From the NCBI GenBank assembly GCA_963971285.1, contig OZ020265.1:5496270-5560269 (forward strand): a stretch of DNA of 64,000 bases, in the 5' to 3' direction. How positions within the stretch are numbered: position 1 is the stretch's first letter; each line of letters begins with the position of its first letter. Below the pieces are notes generated by a model, which saw nothing but the letters and a program-made list of their open reading frames with translations, ran no database searches and was not told the DNA's origin. The position numbers and the translations under genes are program-made. Source of the stretch: Astropecten irregularis. Lineage: Eukaryota > Echinodermata > Asteroidea > Paxillosida > Astropectinidae. Shown here piece by piece: positions 45,204-57,030 of the stretch.

Positions 45204-48200
45204 GTCCGTGGGCCGTGAGGCCAAATTCGCTTTAGTTTTTGAGTTACGTGACCATCATCACCGAATTTGTTCCCACTTGGCATGGATGTAGATCTGACAT
45301 TACTGAACAAGAATTGATTTGTTCCCACGTCCAATTTGTGTTCACTAAAGAGAAATTTGCGATAGAAAATCGTCAAATTTTATGTACAGAAAAAACATAA
45401 GAATAAACAGCGCCCTCAATCGGTAGACAGTAATTATCTACATAATAATATAGGTTTTCCCGGTCATTTTCGGCAAATGAGCGGACAATTTAAACGCTGC
45501 GTCATTCCATTTCGCGTGAAACTGCAAGGCACCTCAAAATAGTCATTCGATTTCATTTTATGTGCAAGCATTTGTTCACAAGGGTCAGGCGATTAAATAG
45601 AATCGCCTTTCAATTAAACATTCCATTCAAACAGCATTCAAATTCGCAACGGCTTTTGGCAGCGTGCGCTTAGTCATTCGAATTCGATTTGGGGCAGGCA
45701 TTTCTGTGAATTGTTCAGCAAATTTAGCGTTCTGTCTGAAATTATGAATGTACCGCAAGACTAAAAAGTGTATAGAATGGTTCACTTCTTGTTTGGAAAC
45801 CACTTATGTGATGTCCCCTGACGACAATTGTTTGTAATTGAAAAATCCTCGAAAATAATGGCAGATTTCGGTCGCTGTACGAGAGAATATCTAATGTTGA
45901 CGGTTGATTGATGCATTCGAATGATTTAGATTACATTGAGCTTGCAGTCAATTTGAACATCAACACCTTGATTTTCAATACACATCCATTGCACCAATTA
46001 ATCCTCTCTTGAGAATAAACAAATAACAAATCAAAGAAATATAGAAATTCATGGAAAGGGAAAATGAAACAAGATACAAAGAAAAACAACAGGTGTAAAA
46101 GGGTTTGCATTTGTTTACAACGTATTTGAGATCCGGACGAAGAGAGAGAGGTTGGTCGGAGGAGGGGCTATTCATTTCAAAATGGATGATGAGATGCGAC
46201 ACCATTGCATACACTGCAATAAAGGGGTTTGCATTTGTTTGCTCATTTTGCGTAATTGGTTGTCTCAAAACGAAAACGTAAGTAACGATCTGGTATAAAT
46301 CGTTGTTTGCGGTTACTCTGCTAAATTGAATGCCGATTTTGCATGGCTAAACTGAACGACAGTTGAATTTAATTGAATGCAATGCTATATAAATACGGAT
46401 GCATCAAAGTGAAATCGAGTGACGGTTTCAACCGAGGAGGCAAAATCACGTCAACACGAATGCGTGAAAATGAAATTGGCCGCTCATTTGCCGAAAATGA
46501 CCGGGAAAACCTATACTATAGGAACTGCATACCCTTGCTAATTTTATTCCCGATGTAAAGACCCTTATACATGATTGGAAACTGATCAAACTCAACGTAA
46601 TTATTTCTAGGGACATTTTATTTGTCGTTTTAATTATGGGAAAATTAGGTGAATGGTGGATGGAAAATATGACACGTGTTTTTGAAGATGTTTCTCCCAG
46701 CAAATTTCTAAATGATGAGGAAGTAGTAATAAACTGCTGCAAATTGCTCATCAACCAAAATAAGAGCCTAAAATAATCATGGACCGAGTTGACCTGAAAC
46801 TTTCTTGGGAATGCCTGACGTTTTGAACCTACCAGAATATTTAATCTAAATAAAATTACAATAAAAATATTTGATGACAAAGAAAACAAAACAATTATCA
46901 CAATGAAGTTGAGATTTCAATATAGCTGCATACATGACTTTATTGCCACAAAGGAAATTTCAAGCCACACACACTATATGATCTCACTTGATTTTGCTGT
47001 TAAAATATTTCGTTCCAAAATGCTAATTATAAGATGTATATTTCTTTTTTGGAAACACTAACGGAAATATCTTGTCACGCATGATAAAAACTACAGTATT
47101 CTTTATATTTTATAAGAAAAGAATTGACTAAGTTTTTCAATAATATTCTCTTGAGACTCAGATGGCCGATTAAGCTTAACCTTTCACAGGGGTATCATTT
47201 CATGTGTACCCATGATGGATCAGACAGTGAAAGTGACAGTGTGAAGTGAAAGTTCATGTACTCTTTTTTACCCTTTGCAATAATATATTTTACTTTTCAC
47301 CCTACAAGCAGCTCATTGCAAAAGCACACATAGCCAATGTATCCTAAGAAAATATATTATTTGGGGTATATTTAGTGTTATGAGCAAGATTATGTTATTA
47401 TCATAATTGTTTATAATAAACAATTTTAACATCCTTCGTTGGAATTTCAGTCATATTTTTATTAAATTCTTTATCATAAATGTAATGTTTGTTTAGTGGT
47501 AAAGACTATTGTATGGAGCCCATCACAAAATGAAGTGGTGAAATCTCTGTTTTCGGAACAAATTTAAAGTCATAATAATAATTGAACAAAATGCTATAAA
47601 TTGTACAAGACAGTGTAGGGCCCGTCTTTTGTGTAAGACCATTGTTTTGCATAATAAATTATCATTGTTCGTGGTGGAAATTCTACATTTCAAAACAACA
47701 GTCATTAGAATAATTTTCCAGAGTGTTTTCAAAAACCGACTCTCATACATAACAATGCCAAATTGCGACAGCAGTTTGCTGGGAGCAACATCTTCAGAAA
47801 CATGTGTCATATTTTCCATTCAGGCATTCACCTAACTATCTTTTAATTAAAACGACAATTAAAATGTACCTAGAAATAATTACGTTGAAGTTTGATCAGT
47901 TTCCAATCATGTAAAAGGTTTTACATCGGGAATAAAATTAGAACGGGTATGCAGTTCCAATAGTATTATTATGTAGATAATTACTTTCTACCGGTTGAGG
48001 GCGCCGTTTATTCTTATGTTTTTTCTGTACGTAAAATTTGACGATTTTCTATCGCAAATTTCTCTTTAGTAAACACAAATTGGACGTGGGAACAAATCAA
48101 TTCTTGTTCAGTAATGTCAGATCTACATCCATGCCAAGTGGGAACAAATTCGGTGATGATGGTCACGAAACGAGCGAATAAAAGGCCACGGCCCACGGAC
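45204..48200. mobile_element. 3-kb long-TIR element nested in the 62-bp array
   Basis: Ends GTCCGTGGGCC and GGCCCACGGAC. Inverted arms total about 450 bp: left 45204-45450 plus 46514-46715, right about 47755-48200. The left arm is split by the element at 45451-46513. It lies exactly between two parts of the 62-bp array. The flanks suggest at most a 2-bp target duplication. No coding capacity recognised; a degenerate copy of the dispersed MITE family lies near 47070-47240. Confidence 0.75.
45451..46513. mobile_element. 1.06-kb TA-flanked non-autonomous element
   Basis: Inverted ends TAGGTTTTCCCGGTCATTTT and its complement (arms about 35 bp), with TA on each side (45449-45450 and 46514-46515). 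The uninterrupted right arm of the host element shows the empty site. A TA duplication fits Tc1/mariner-type integration. No transposase. Confidence 0.8.
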
Positions 48201-50628
48201 GACATGCCCCCAGTGTTATAGACAAAACAACCCTCAATGTACAGACACGTGCTTGTATAGGCAACATGCCCCCAGTGTTATAGACAAAACAACCCTCAAT
48301 GTACAGACACGTGCTTGTATATGCAACATGCCCCCAGTGTTATAGACAAAACAACCCTCAATGTACAGACACATGCTTGTATATGCAACATGCCCCCAGT
48401 GTTATAGACAAAACAACCCTCAATGTACAGACACGTGCTTGTATATGCAACATGCCCCCAGTGTTATAGACAAAACAACCCTCAATGTACAGACACGTGC
48501 TTGTATATATGCAACATGCCCCCAGTGTTATAGACAAAACAACCCTCAATGTACAGACACATGCTTGTATATGCAACATGCCCCCAGTGTTATAGACAAA
48601 ACAACCCTCAATGTACAGACACGTGCTTGTATATGCAACATGCCCCCAGTGTTATAGACAAAACAACCCTCAATGTACAGACACGTGCTTGTATATGCAA
48701 CATGCCCCCAGTGTTATAGACAAAACAACCCTCAATGTACAGACACGTGCTTGTATATGCAACATGCCCCCAGTGTTATAGACAAAACAACCCTCAATGT
48801 ACAGACAAGTGCTTGTATATATGCAACATGCCCCCAGTGTTATAGACAAAACAACCCTCAATGTACAGACACGTGCTTGTATATGCAACATGCCCCCAGT
48901 GTTATAGACAAAACAACCCTCAATGTACAGACACGTGCTTGTATATGCAACATGCCCCCAGTGTTATGGACAAAACAACCCTCAATGTACAGACACGTGC
49001 TTGTATATGCAACATGCCGCCAGTGTTATAGGTAAAACAACCCTCAATGTACAGACACGTGCTTGTATAGGCAACATGCCCCCAGTGTTATAGGTAAAAC
49101 AACCCTCAATGTACAGACACGTGCTTGTATATGCAACATGCCGCCAGTGTTATAGGTAAAACAACCCTCAATGTACAGACACGTGCTTGTATATGCAACA
49201 TGCCCCCAGTGTTATAGGTAAAACAACCCTCAATGTACAGACACGTGCTTGTATAGGCAACATGCCCCCAGTGTTATAGACAAAACAACCCTCAATGTAC
49301 AGACACGTGCTTGTATATATGCAACATGCCCCCAGTGTTATAGACAAAACAACCCTCAATGTACAGACACGTGCTTGTATATGCAACATGCCCCCAGTGT
49401 TATTGACAAAACAACCCTCAATGTACAGACACATGCTTGTATATGCAACATGCCCCCAGTGTTATAGACAAAACAACCCTCAATGTACAGACACGTGCTT
49501 GTATATGCAACATGCCCCCAGTGTTATAGGTAAAACAACCCTCAATGTACAGACACGTGCTTGTATATGCAACATGCCGCCAGTGTTATAGACAAAACAA
49601 CCCTCAATGTACAGACACGTGCTTGTATATGCAACATGCCCCCAGTGTTATAGGTAAAACAACCCTCAATGTACAGACACGTGCTTGTATATGCAACATG
49701 CCCCCAGTGTTATAGACAAAACAATTCTCAATGTACAGACACGTGCTTGTATATGCAACATGCCCCCAGTGTTATAGACAAAACAACCCTCAATGTACAG
49801 ACACGTGCTTGTATATGCAACATGCCGCAAGTGTTATAGACAAAACAACCCTCAATGTACAGACACGTGCTTGTATATGCAACATGCCCCCAGTGTTATA
49901 GACAAAACAACCCTCAATGTACAGACACGTGCTTGTATATGCAACATGCCGCCAGTGTTATAGACAAAACAACCCTCAATGTACAGACACGTGCTTGTAT
50001 ATGCAACATGCCCCCAGTGTTATAGACAAAACAACCCTCAATGTACAGACACGTGCTTGTATAGGCAACATGCCCCCAGTGTTATAGACAAAACAACCCT
50101 CAATGTACAGACACGTGCTTGTATAGGCAACATGCCCCCAGTGTTATAGACAAAACAACCCTCAATGTACAGACACGTGCTTGTATATGCAACATGCCCC
50201 CAGTGTTATAGGTAAAACAACCCTCAATGTACAGACACGTGCTTGTATATGCAACATGCCCCCAGTGTTATAGACAAAACAACCCTCAATGTACAGACAC
50301 GTGCCTGTATATATATGCAACATGCCCCCAGTGTTATAGGTAAAACAACCCTCAATGTACAGACACGTGCTTGTATATGCAACATGCCCCCAGTGTTATA
50401 GGTAAAACAACCCTCAACGTACAGACACGTGCTTGTATATGCAACATGCCCCCAGTGTTATAGGTAAAACAACCCTCAATGTACAGACACGTTCTTGTAT
50501 ATGCAACATGCCCCCAGTGTTATAGGTAAAACAACCCTCAACGTACAGACACGTGCTTGTATATGCAACATGCCCCCAGTGTTATAGGTAAAACAACCCT
50601 CAATGTACAGACACGTGCTTGTATATAT
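48201..50628. repeat. 62-bp minisatellite, part 2 (about 39 units)
   Basis: Continuation of the 44.5-45.2 kb array. Units differ mainly at GACAAAAC/GGTAAAAC, CCCCCA/CCGCCA and an extra TA (gtatata), which defines unit types. Nearly every unit carries CACGTG. It ends at the Gypsy insertion. Confidence 0.97.
50624..50628. repeat. Target-site duplication of the Gypsy element (left)
   Basis: TATAT before the 5' LTR matches TATAT at 58628-58632 after the 3' LTR. Removing one copy plus the element restores a normal array unit variant (gtatatatgcaac). Confidence 0.7.
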
Positions 50629-51178
50629 AGTGGAATGATTTTGGGCTTACTTTTAATTCATTGTGATTGGGTGTGGGTTTTCCATCTTGTCACGGAGGGG
50701 CGATGTCTAGTGTTTTCTAGAAGCTACATGTAAGTGCGTGGTGTGGCTGTGCGAGATAAAAATAGATATTGTGTCTGGGCAGACAGTGCGTGACCCCAGG
50801 TCACACGCGCTCCATAGCGTGTGTGTAAAAGTTGTTGTTTGGGGAGTCTTCGTGCAGAAGTGGTGGTGAAAACAACTAAAAGATGGCGCTGGTACTATAA
50901 GCGCAAGGCGGAGACTCGCCACATACAGCCCAGATGATTCGGGGGGGAGATCAATAGCCACATCACCATCACTATAACTGACTGGAATACTACTGCAAAA
51001 TTACAAGAATCATTCAACTGGAGATTTAATCATTGATTCGGGATGGAAATAAATAAATGACTAATAATTCAACTCATCAACATGATCAACGAGTCAGCGT
51101 CGGTCTGTGCAGTTGTCTCTATAATATCCTTGGAGACATAGGACCCCAGGTTTCCTCACGGGAACTCATTTCACTACA
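50629..51178 (+). repeat. 5' LTR
   Basis: 550 bp identical to 58078-58627, ending CACTACA. AATAAA-type polyadenylation signals occur near 51048. The exact left edge is uncertain by 1-2 bases because array, LTR and tract sequences all end in TATA. Confidence 0.93.
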
Positions 51179-51180
51179 GA

Positions 51181-51198
51181 TGGTAACACGGATGGGGT
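51181..51198 (+). promoter_or_regulatory. Primer-binding site
   Basis: TGGTAACACGGATGGGG begins two bases after the LTR with the TGG expected opposite a tRNA CCA end. I cannot name the tRNA without a database. Confidence 0.65.
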
Positions 51199-51727
51199 CC
51201 TGCTGATTTGTTTGGGACGCTGAGGCTGTGATTTACGGAAACTGCAAGCTGCATGACTGTGCAAGGATAGCGTTACTAGCGGTAACACACCGGAGCAGCA
51301 GAGCCTGAGGGACAGCGAACAGCGGGCGTTGACCGGAGCGACGCGGGTGTGCTGACGGCGGAGTCAGGCGGACGTTCGCGGGCTGGACCGGTGTGGGGCG
51401 TGCTGTACCAGACGGCGTGCGGGGACCAGACCGGGCTCGGTGTGAAGCTACGGGAGGACGGAGTTTGGGTCCAGGATTTCAATCGCTAGGAAGCTGTCCA
51501 CTCCAGTGTCCAAGATCAAGTGAATTGACTGGACTGAAGTAGGCCTAGGCCTACATGTTGTTTGCAGTTGCTTGTGGTGGCGGGTTGTTAATGTTAGCAG
51601 TTTACTGTAAGTAGAATTCCAGTCAGTTGAAGGGGAAATTCTTGGTATTTTTGCAATTGTTTATTTTGTAATCGTGATTGAATTGTGGTAATTCTAAGTC
51701 ACTGGTAGTGTATGGTAATTTGGGAAA

Positions 51728-52810
51728 ATGTCGACCTCGGAGTCTGCTCTGATCGAGCAGTTAGTTAAGGGTCTTACGGATGCTTTGAAGCAGAGCCGAC
51801 CCACTGTACAGAGGCCAGTCAAATTGTCGTTTTTCTTGGGTAGGCCAGTTAAACCGGGGGACCCAACGGTTAAGGAATGGCTTGAGGAAATCGAAATATA
51901 CTGCCAACAGTGTAAGATCCATGAATCGGAGAAAGCCCAAATTTTGTTAAATCATTTGAAGGGCACAGCACGGGATGAAATCAAGTGCCACGGGGAAGCA
52001 GGGCTAGATTATGAAGCTCTTAAGAAACTTCTCCACAAACACTTCGGGGGCTGGGAAACTGTTCAATCCCTCCATAAGGCTTTGTACGAGCGTGTACAAA
52101 TGGAGGATGAAACGCTTATGGATTTTTCCAGAGCTCTGATCAGAATGTATGATCGGATTTTGGAAGTGGCCTCTGACAGTGAAAAGGTTTCGCTTAAAGG
52201 TCTCCGCGATAAGGTACTAATGGGACAGTTTGTGGCGGGGGCTAGGAGTCAAGGTGTCAGGTTGGAGTTAAGGAGACTAGAGTTGTCCCAGTCCATACAT
52301 ACCTTTCCTGAGTTGCGCGATGCGGCGCTGGAGATTTTCCGTGATTTGGAGAGGGCTCCGAAACCAAAGCGTGCTCAAACGAGACAAGTTTTCACAGATT
52401 GTGATGAGGAAATACTTGATCAAGATATTTTTGTGAGCAGTGCAGTACGAGGCAAAGATCCCAAGCCTAGTACAGAGTTGCAACAGATCTTGCAACAGCA
52501 GCACCAGATAATGCAGTGCATGCATGAGCAGCAAACGCAGCTGCAGAAGCAACAGGAACAAGTTGCAGAGCTTATGAAGCACTTGCTTACTAGTCAGGGA
52601 CCTAGGGTTGGAAACAATAAGGTAGCAAAACCTTGGGCGAAGGGACAACTTGTCTGCTTCGCTTGCAAACAACCAGGTCATTTTAAGAGTAGTTGTCCAA
52701 CCAGGGGTGGGAATGCAGCTCCCAATAATACCCAAAGTCCAAAGGCTGCAAACCCAGTTAATGTTCAGTCAGGGGGTATGCCGCCACAAAGTGGGGGAGA
52801 GTTAAACTAG
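51728..52810 (+). CDS. gag: Gypsy Gag with CCHC zinc knuckle
   Basis: 360 residues. The N-terminal half has the retrotransposon-gag capsid pattern (PTVKEWLEEIEIYCQQC, then LLNHLKGTARDEIK). A glutamine-rich coiled segment covers about 255-290. One zinc knuckle C-x2-C-x4-H-x4-C (CFACKQPGHFKSSC) lies near residues 314-328. It packages element RNA into cytoplasmic particles. It ends in TAG directly after G-TTA-AAC, a likely -1 frameshift site for making Gag-Pol. Confidence 0.93.
   Translation: MSTSESALIEQLVKGLTDALKQSRPTVQRPVKLSFFLGRPVKPGDPTVKEWLEEIEIYCQQCKIHESEKAQILLNHLKGTARDEIKCHGEAGLDYEALKKLLHKHFGGWETVQSLHKALYERVQMEDETLMDFSRALIRMYDRILEVASDSEKVSLKGLRDKVLMGQFVAGARSQGVRLELRRLELSQSIHTFPELRDAALEIFRDLERAPKPKRAQTRQVFTDCDEEILDQDIFVSSAVRGKDPKPSTELQQILQQQHQIMQCMHEQQTQLQKQQEQVAELMKHLLTSQGPRVGNNKVAKPWAKGQLVCFACKQPGHFKSSCPTRGGNAAPNNTQSPKAANPVNVQSGGMPPQSGGELN
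52801..52807 (+). promoter_or_regulatory. Probable -1 ribosomal frameshift heptamer (GTTAAAC)
   Basis: In the gag frame the sequence reads G-TTA-AAC followed at once by the TAG stop. pol lies in the -1 frame, is open across this point and has no ATG nearby. GTTAAAC is a slippery heptamer known from arterivirus frameshifting. A downstream stem was not modelled. Confidence 0.7.
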
Positions 52811-52824
52811 CCCCCCTCGCCACT

Positions 52825-55800
52825 GTGGGCCAAGTGGTTGAGGGAAATGAGAAAGAGGCCCCGCCCAAACTTCAAACCGATATGGGGATAGGTTCCAAGG
52901 TTAGGTCAGTAGATGAAGTCCTTGATAAACTGGTACGTGCCAGTCCAAGGGCTCAGGTAGAATTGGCAGGTGTCCCGGTCAGTGTTGTTCTTGACACTGG
53001 GGCAGAAACCTCCCTTATAAGCGCTGCGTTTTATAGGAATAATTTAGCTGCGCAGTTGACCGGAATGGAACCAGTAGGTACTTATTTACGCGTGTTTGGC
53101 GTAGGACCTTGTGAAGTACCAGTTGAAGGGTATGTCCGAATTCCTTTGCGTGTTTACAACCAAACGGTTGAGGCACACTTTCTTGTTGTAAAAGATACCC
53201 CCAAGACCGGTTTGGGAAATGGGCGTGGTCCCGTTCTTTTGGGTTGCAATGTTTTGCACCAGTTAAAGAACATAGCGGTGGATCCCTCACATAAGGATGC
53301 TGAGGCATGGAATGTAACACTGCAGTGGTACAATCTGACTAAAGGGGAACCGGGGAAGGTTTCGGTAAAGCACAACAAGCCAGTGGCTGTTCGCACGGGA
53401 CGCAGTATGGTATATATTCCCCCAAGGGAAGTGCGTTCCGTAATGTGTAATGTGCGTGGTCCTCCAAGTGCGTGGGGAGGGAAGACTGTGGTGTTACAGG
53501 GAAATCAAGATACAATTTCAAAAGGGGAAGTGACGTCAGGTCAGTGTGATCCAGGTTTAAGCAGTGGGTTAAGGGTCTGTGATTCATGTGAAGTTGTGCA
53601 AGGAAACAAAGTGAATGTTCTTGTAGCTAACATGGGTGCACAGACTGTTACTATTCCTCCGCATACTCAGGTAGCATACCTCAATGAAGTTTCCTCTGCC
53701 ATGCAGGTAGATTGTGATTTTGAGGGGAGTGAGATTAAGGTTTCTGTAAATAGGATACTGACCATGTCAAGTGATAGTTGTTATGACACAGGTCCGGAGG
53801 AGCTGAGTCCTCCAGAATCAGATTCTGTGTTGGGGATAGATGAACCACGGAAGTCTAAGACACATGTATATAAGGATGGTAGTTCTTATCAGTTACCACC
53901 AGGGGTAGATTTCGATTCACGTGATTTGAGTAGTGATGAGCTAGACCGTATCGTGCATTTGATCCAGAAACATGATTCTGTTTTCTCTAAGAGTTCCCTT
54001 GACTTGGGTACATGTGACAAAGCTCCGCACAAGATACAAACCGTTGATGATGTGCCAGTAAGCCAACCGTATCGTAGGATACCTCCGCAACATGTCAGAG
54101 AGGTAAAGGAGTTGCTTCATAAGTTTTTGGAGCAGGGTATAATCCAGAGGAGTGGAAGCCCCTATGCAAGTCCTATTGTTCTAGTTAAGAAACGGGATGG
54201 GACAATTCGCATATGCGTTGATTACAGGAGACTAAACGCGAAAACAGTGCGCGATGCGTTTCCGCTGCCGCGAATTGATGAATCATTGGAGGCGCTGCGC
54301 GGTGCGCGTTTCTTTTCGTCGCTCGATCTCGCGCACGGGTATCATCAGGTAATGATGGATCCGGAGTCAATTCCAAAGACAGCTTTTCGCGTGCCGTTTG
54401 GGTTATTTGAGTATACCCGGATGCCTTTCGGGCTCGTAAATGCGCCAGGCACCTTTCAGCGCACGATGGAAATGTGTTTGGGTGATATGAACCTCACCGA
54501 ACTTCTCATATATCTGGACGATATCCTCGTTTTCTCTGGTGATGTTGAGGAGCACATCAGTAGGCTAGATAAAGTGTTCACTAGGATTGCTGACTTTGGT
54601 TTGAAAGTAAAAGGGGGGAAGTGTCAATTTTTCCAAACACAAGTAACATACTTGGGTCACGTTGTCAGTTCTGAAGGCATTTCTGTTGATGCTGACAAGG
54701 TCCAGAGGGTCAAAGACTGGCCTGTTCCAACCACGTCTGGAGAGCTGAGGTCTTTCTTAGGCCTAGCTGGTTATTACAGACGATTCATATCCGGGTTCTC
54801 AAAGATTGCAGCACCTCTTCATGTGTTATTGCCTTCATTAGTTAAAGGGAAGCCTGTAGTGGTTCACAAGAAGTTTGAGTGGACGGAGGAAGCTGATGAG
54901 GCCTTCTGTAGGTTAAAGCAGGCGCTCACAGAGGCTCCAGTGTTGAAGTACCCAGATTTCACTAAGCCGTTTGTACTGGAGGTCGATGCTTCTTTGAAAG
55001 GGTTAGGGGCATGCCTTGCACAGGAAGATGAACAAGGGAGGCGACATCCAGTTTCTTATGCTAGCAGGGGACTTAGGGGCGCTGAGCGTAATTATCCTGA
55101 TTACAGTTCATTTAAACTAGAGCTGTTAGCACTAAAGTGGGCAATTGTTGATAAATTTCGTGATTACCTGGTGGGGGCGACATTCACAGTTCTCACAGAT
55201 CATAACCCACTAGCATACTTAGATACTGCGAAATTAGGAGCATGTGAGATGAGATGGGTTGCCCAGCTCGCTGCATTTAACTTTGATGTTCGGTTCAGAT
55301 CAGGGGCTAGTAATAAGTGTGCTGATGCTTTGAGCCGGTATCCTGGCCATTGTAATTGTTCAGCGAGTGACGTTGAGCACGTGTTCCAGTCTAAGGTCCA
55401 CTCCACCACAGTTCCGCTTCGGACAGACGTCTCGCGGACGGTTGTTCGTGAGTCCAACTCAGAGGATCACCCTTCTCGCGGGAATCCGCCAAGTGTGTTT
55501 CCATCATGGTCTTGTGACCAGTTGTCAGCCTTGCAGAAGGAGGACGCAGAGTTGGGGATTGTATGGAAGCGTTGGGAGGCTGGATGGCGTCCAGGAGAAC
55601 CAGTGGCGGAGTTGGGTTCTGCGTCACCAGAGTTGAAAGCATGGGTGTGGCAGTGGCCACGTTTTGTGGAGCGAGATGGAGTTCTCTGCCGCCAGGTTAA
55701 CGATCCATTGCATGGAGAGTTGTTTCAGATTTTGCTGCCACAGTGTCTTATCCCTCGGGTGATGCAGGGTTGTCATGATGGATGGGGACACCAGGGTGTT

Positions 55801-57030
55801 ACCAGAACTTGTTCACTCTTAAGGAGGCGAGTGTATTGGCCCAACATGGCCACGATGGTACGCCGTTATATTGGTCAGTGTAGGCAGTGTATGATTGCTA
55901 AGGCCGCAGTACCTAAACCTAGGACGCCTATGCGTCACTTACTTGCATTCAGACCACTAGAGGTTGTGGCGATAGACTTTGTTAAGCTTGACAAGGGGAA
56001 GGGTGGTTTTGAAGATGTTCTCGTCGTCACGGATGTATACACCAAATTTGCACAGGCGGTGCCTTGCAAGGATCAACTCGCTGTTACTGTAGCCAAGGCC
56101 CTCATAAAGCATTGGTTTACTCGATTCGGGATCCCTAGTAGGATACATAGTGATCAAGGGAGAAATTTTGAAGGGGAGGTAATCAGGGAACTGTGTGCTT
56201 TGTACGGTATAACTAAATCGAGAACAACGCCTTACCACCCAGAAGGAAATTCACAAGCAGAACGATTCAATAGAACATTGTTCGGGTTAATCAAGTCCCT
56301 TAGTGAGCGTGATAGACGCAAGTGGCCTGATTTGTTGGCTCATTTGGTGTTCGTCTATAATGCTACGCCACATTGCGTGACTGGTGAAGCACCATATACT
56401 CTCATGTTTGGGAGGGAACCTACAATTCCACTAGATCAGCTTCTCGGGAGAAGTGATAGTGATTGGGGCCAAGACTTTGTGAAAGAGCAGTCACAACTTA
56501 TTGATAGGGCTCAGGAACTAGTCAGTGATAGAGTAGCTAAGGCTTGTAATCGTAACAAGGTTGCTTACGATAAAAAGGCAACTGCTGAGCCTATTGCCAT
56601 CGGAACACAAGTTTTGCTCAGAAAGTGTGCATTTCAAGGGAGGCATAAGTTGGCAAATGCTTACGAAAGCACCACCTACGTAGTCGTTGGTGTTAATGAT
56701 CATGGTGATGTGTATCACATCCGACCTTTGTTGGGAGGGGAACAAAAGACCGTGCATAGGAAGTTGTTACGGGTTTGTCCTCCAGAATTCGGGGAGTCTA
56801 GTAGTCCTAATGAATCCGAGTCCGACGACTCTGATTTTGGTTTTATTGAAGCCAGTGATAATGCTGCAGAGCAGACTCCGAGTTCGGTTGTGAAACCAGT
56901 GAACCAACAGAAAGTAGGGGAGCCGACCACGGGGCCTGGTAGGAGTGTAAAATGTCTTCGGAAATCCAAGCGGAGTAACCGTGGAAAGCATAACAATCCA
57001 TTTCATTTGCCAAAGTCAGTTGTACGCTGA
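52825..57030 (+). CDS. pol: Gypsy Pol polyprotein: protease, RT, RNase H, integrase
   Basis: The open frame from 52825 gives 1,401 residues; it starts at GTG, so translation is probably by frameshift from gag. In order: aspartic protease DTGA (57-60, VVLDTGAETSLIS); reverse transcriptase with KKRDGTIRICVDYRRLN and catalytic IYLDD (about 561-565); RNase H with EVDASLKGLGA, ELLALKWAI, LTDHNPL and ASNKCADALSRY; integrase with an HHCC finger (HDGWGHQG to CRQC, about 985-1022) and DDE residues in VVAIDF, HSDQGRNFE and GNSQAERFN. A C-terminal GPY/F-like module follows. There are no stops or visible catalytic losses, so it is probably competent. The order places it in Ty3/Gypsy. Confidence 0.95.
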   Translation: MGQVVEGNEKEAPPKLQTDMGIGSKVRSVDEVLDKLVRASPRAQVELAGVPVSVVLDTGAETSLISAAFYRNNLAAQLTGMEPVGTYLRVFGVGPCEVPVEGYVRIPLRVYNQTVEAHFLVVKDTPKTGLGNGRGPVLLGCNVLHQLKNIAVDPSHKDAEAWNVTLQWYNLTKGEPGKVSVKHNKPVAVRTGRSMVYIPPREVRSVMCNVRGPPSAWGGKTVVLQGNQDTISKGEVTSGQCDPGLSSGLRVCDSCEVVQGNKVNVLVANMGAQTVTIPPHTQVAYLNEVSSAMQVDCDFEGSEIKVSVNRILTMSSDSCYDTGPEELSPPESDSVLGIDEPRKSKTHVYKDGSSYQLPPGVDFDSRDLSSDELDRIVHLIQKHDSVFSKSSLDLGTCDKAPHKIQTVDDVPVSQPYRRIPPQHVREVKELLHKFLEQGIIQRSGSPYASPIVLVKKRDGTIRICVDYRRLNAKTVRDAFPLPRIDESLEALRGARFFSSLDLAHGYHQVMMDPESIPKTAFRVPFGLFEYTRMPFGLVNAPGTFQRTMEMCLGDMNLTELLIYLDDILVFSGDVEEHISRLDKVFTRIADFGLKVKGGKCQFFQTQVTYLGHVVSSEGISVDADKVQRVKDWPVPTTSGELRSFLGLAGYYRRFISGFSKIAAPLHVLLPSLVKGKPVVVHKKFEWTEEADEAFCRLKQALTEAPVLKYPDFTKPFVLEVDASLKGLGACLAQEDEQGRRHPVSYASRGLRGAERNYPDYSSFKLELLALKWAIVDKFRDYLVGATFTVLTDHNPLAYLDTAKLGACEMRWVAQLAAFNFDVRFRSGASNKCADALSRYPGHCNCSASDVEHVFQSKVHSTTVPLRTDVSRTVVRESNSEDHPSRGNPPSVFPSWSCDQLSALQKEDAELGIVWKRWEAGWRPGEPVAELGSASPELKAWVWQWPRFVERDGVLCRQVNDPLHGELFQILLPQCLIPRVMQGCHDGWGHQGVTRTCSLLRRRVYWPNMATMVRRYIGQCRQCMIAKAAVPKPRTPMRHLLAFRPLEVVAIDFVKLDKGKGGFEDVLVVTDVYTKFAQAVPCKDQLAVTVAKALIKHWFTRFGIPSRIHSDQGRNFEGEVIRELCALYGITKSRTTPYHPEGNSQAERFNRTLFGLIKSLSERDRRKWPDLLAHLVFVYNATPHCVTGEAPYTLMFGREPTIPLDQLLGRSDSDWGQDFVKEQSQLIDRAQELVSDRVAKACNRNKVAYDKKATAEPIAIGTQVLLRKCAFQGRHKLANAYESTTYVVVGVNDHGDVYHIRPLLGGEQKTVHRKLLRVCPPEFGESSSPNESESDDSDFGFIEASDNAAEQTPSSVVKPVNQQKVGEPTTGPGRSVKCLRKSKRSNRGKHNNPFHLPKSVVR

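Noticed and set aside
44546-50628. Many ORFs of 60-120 codons on both strands in the 62-bp array
   Set aside because: Periodic by-products of the repeat; each ends at the same CCAGTGTTATAG stop. Not genes.
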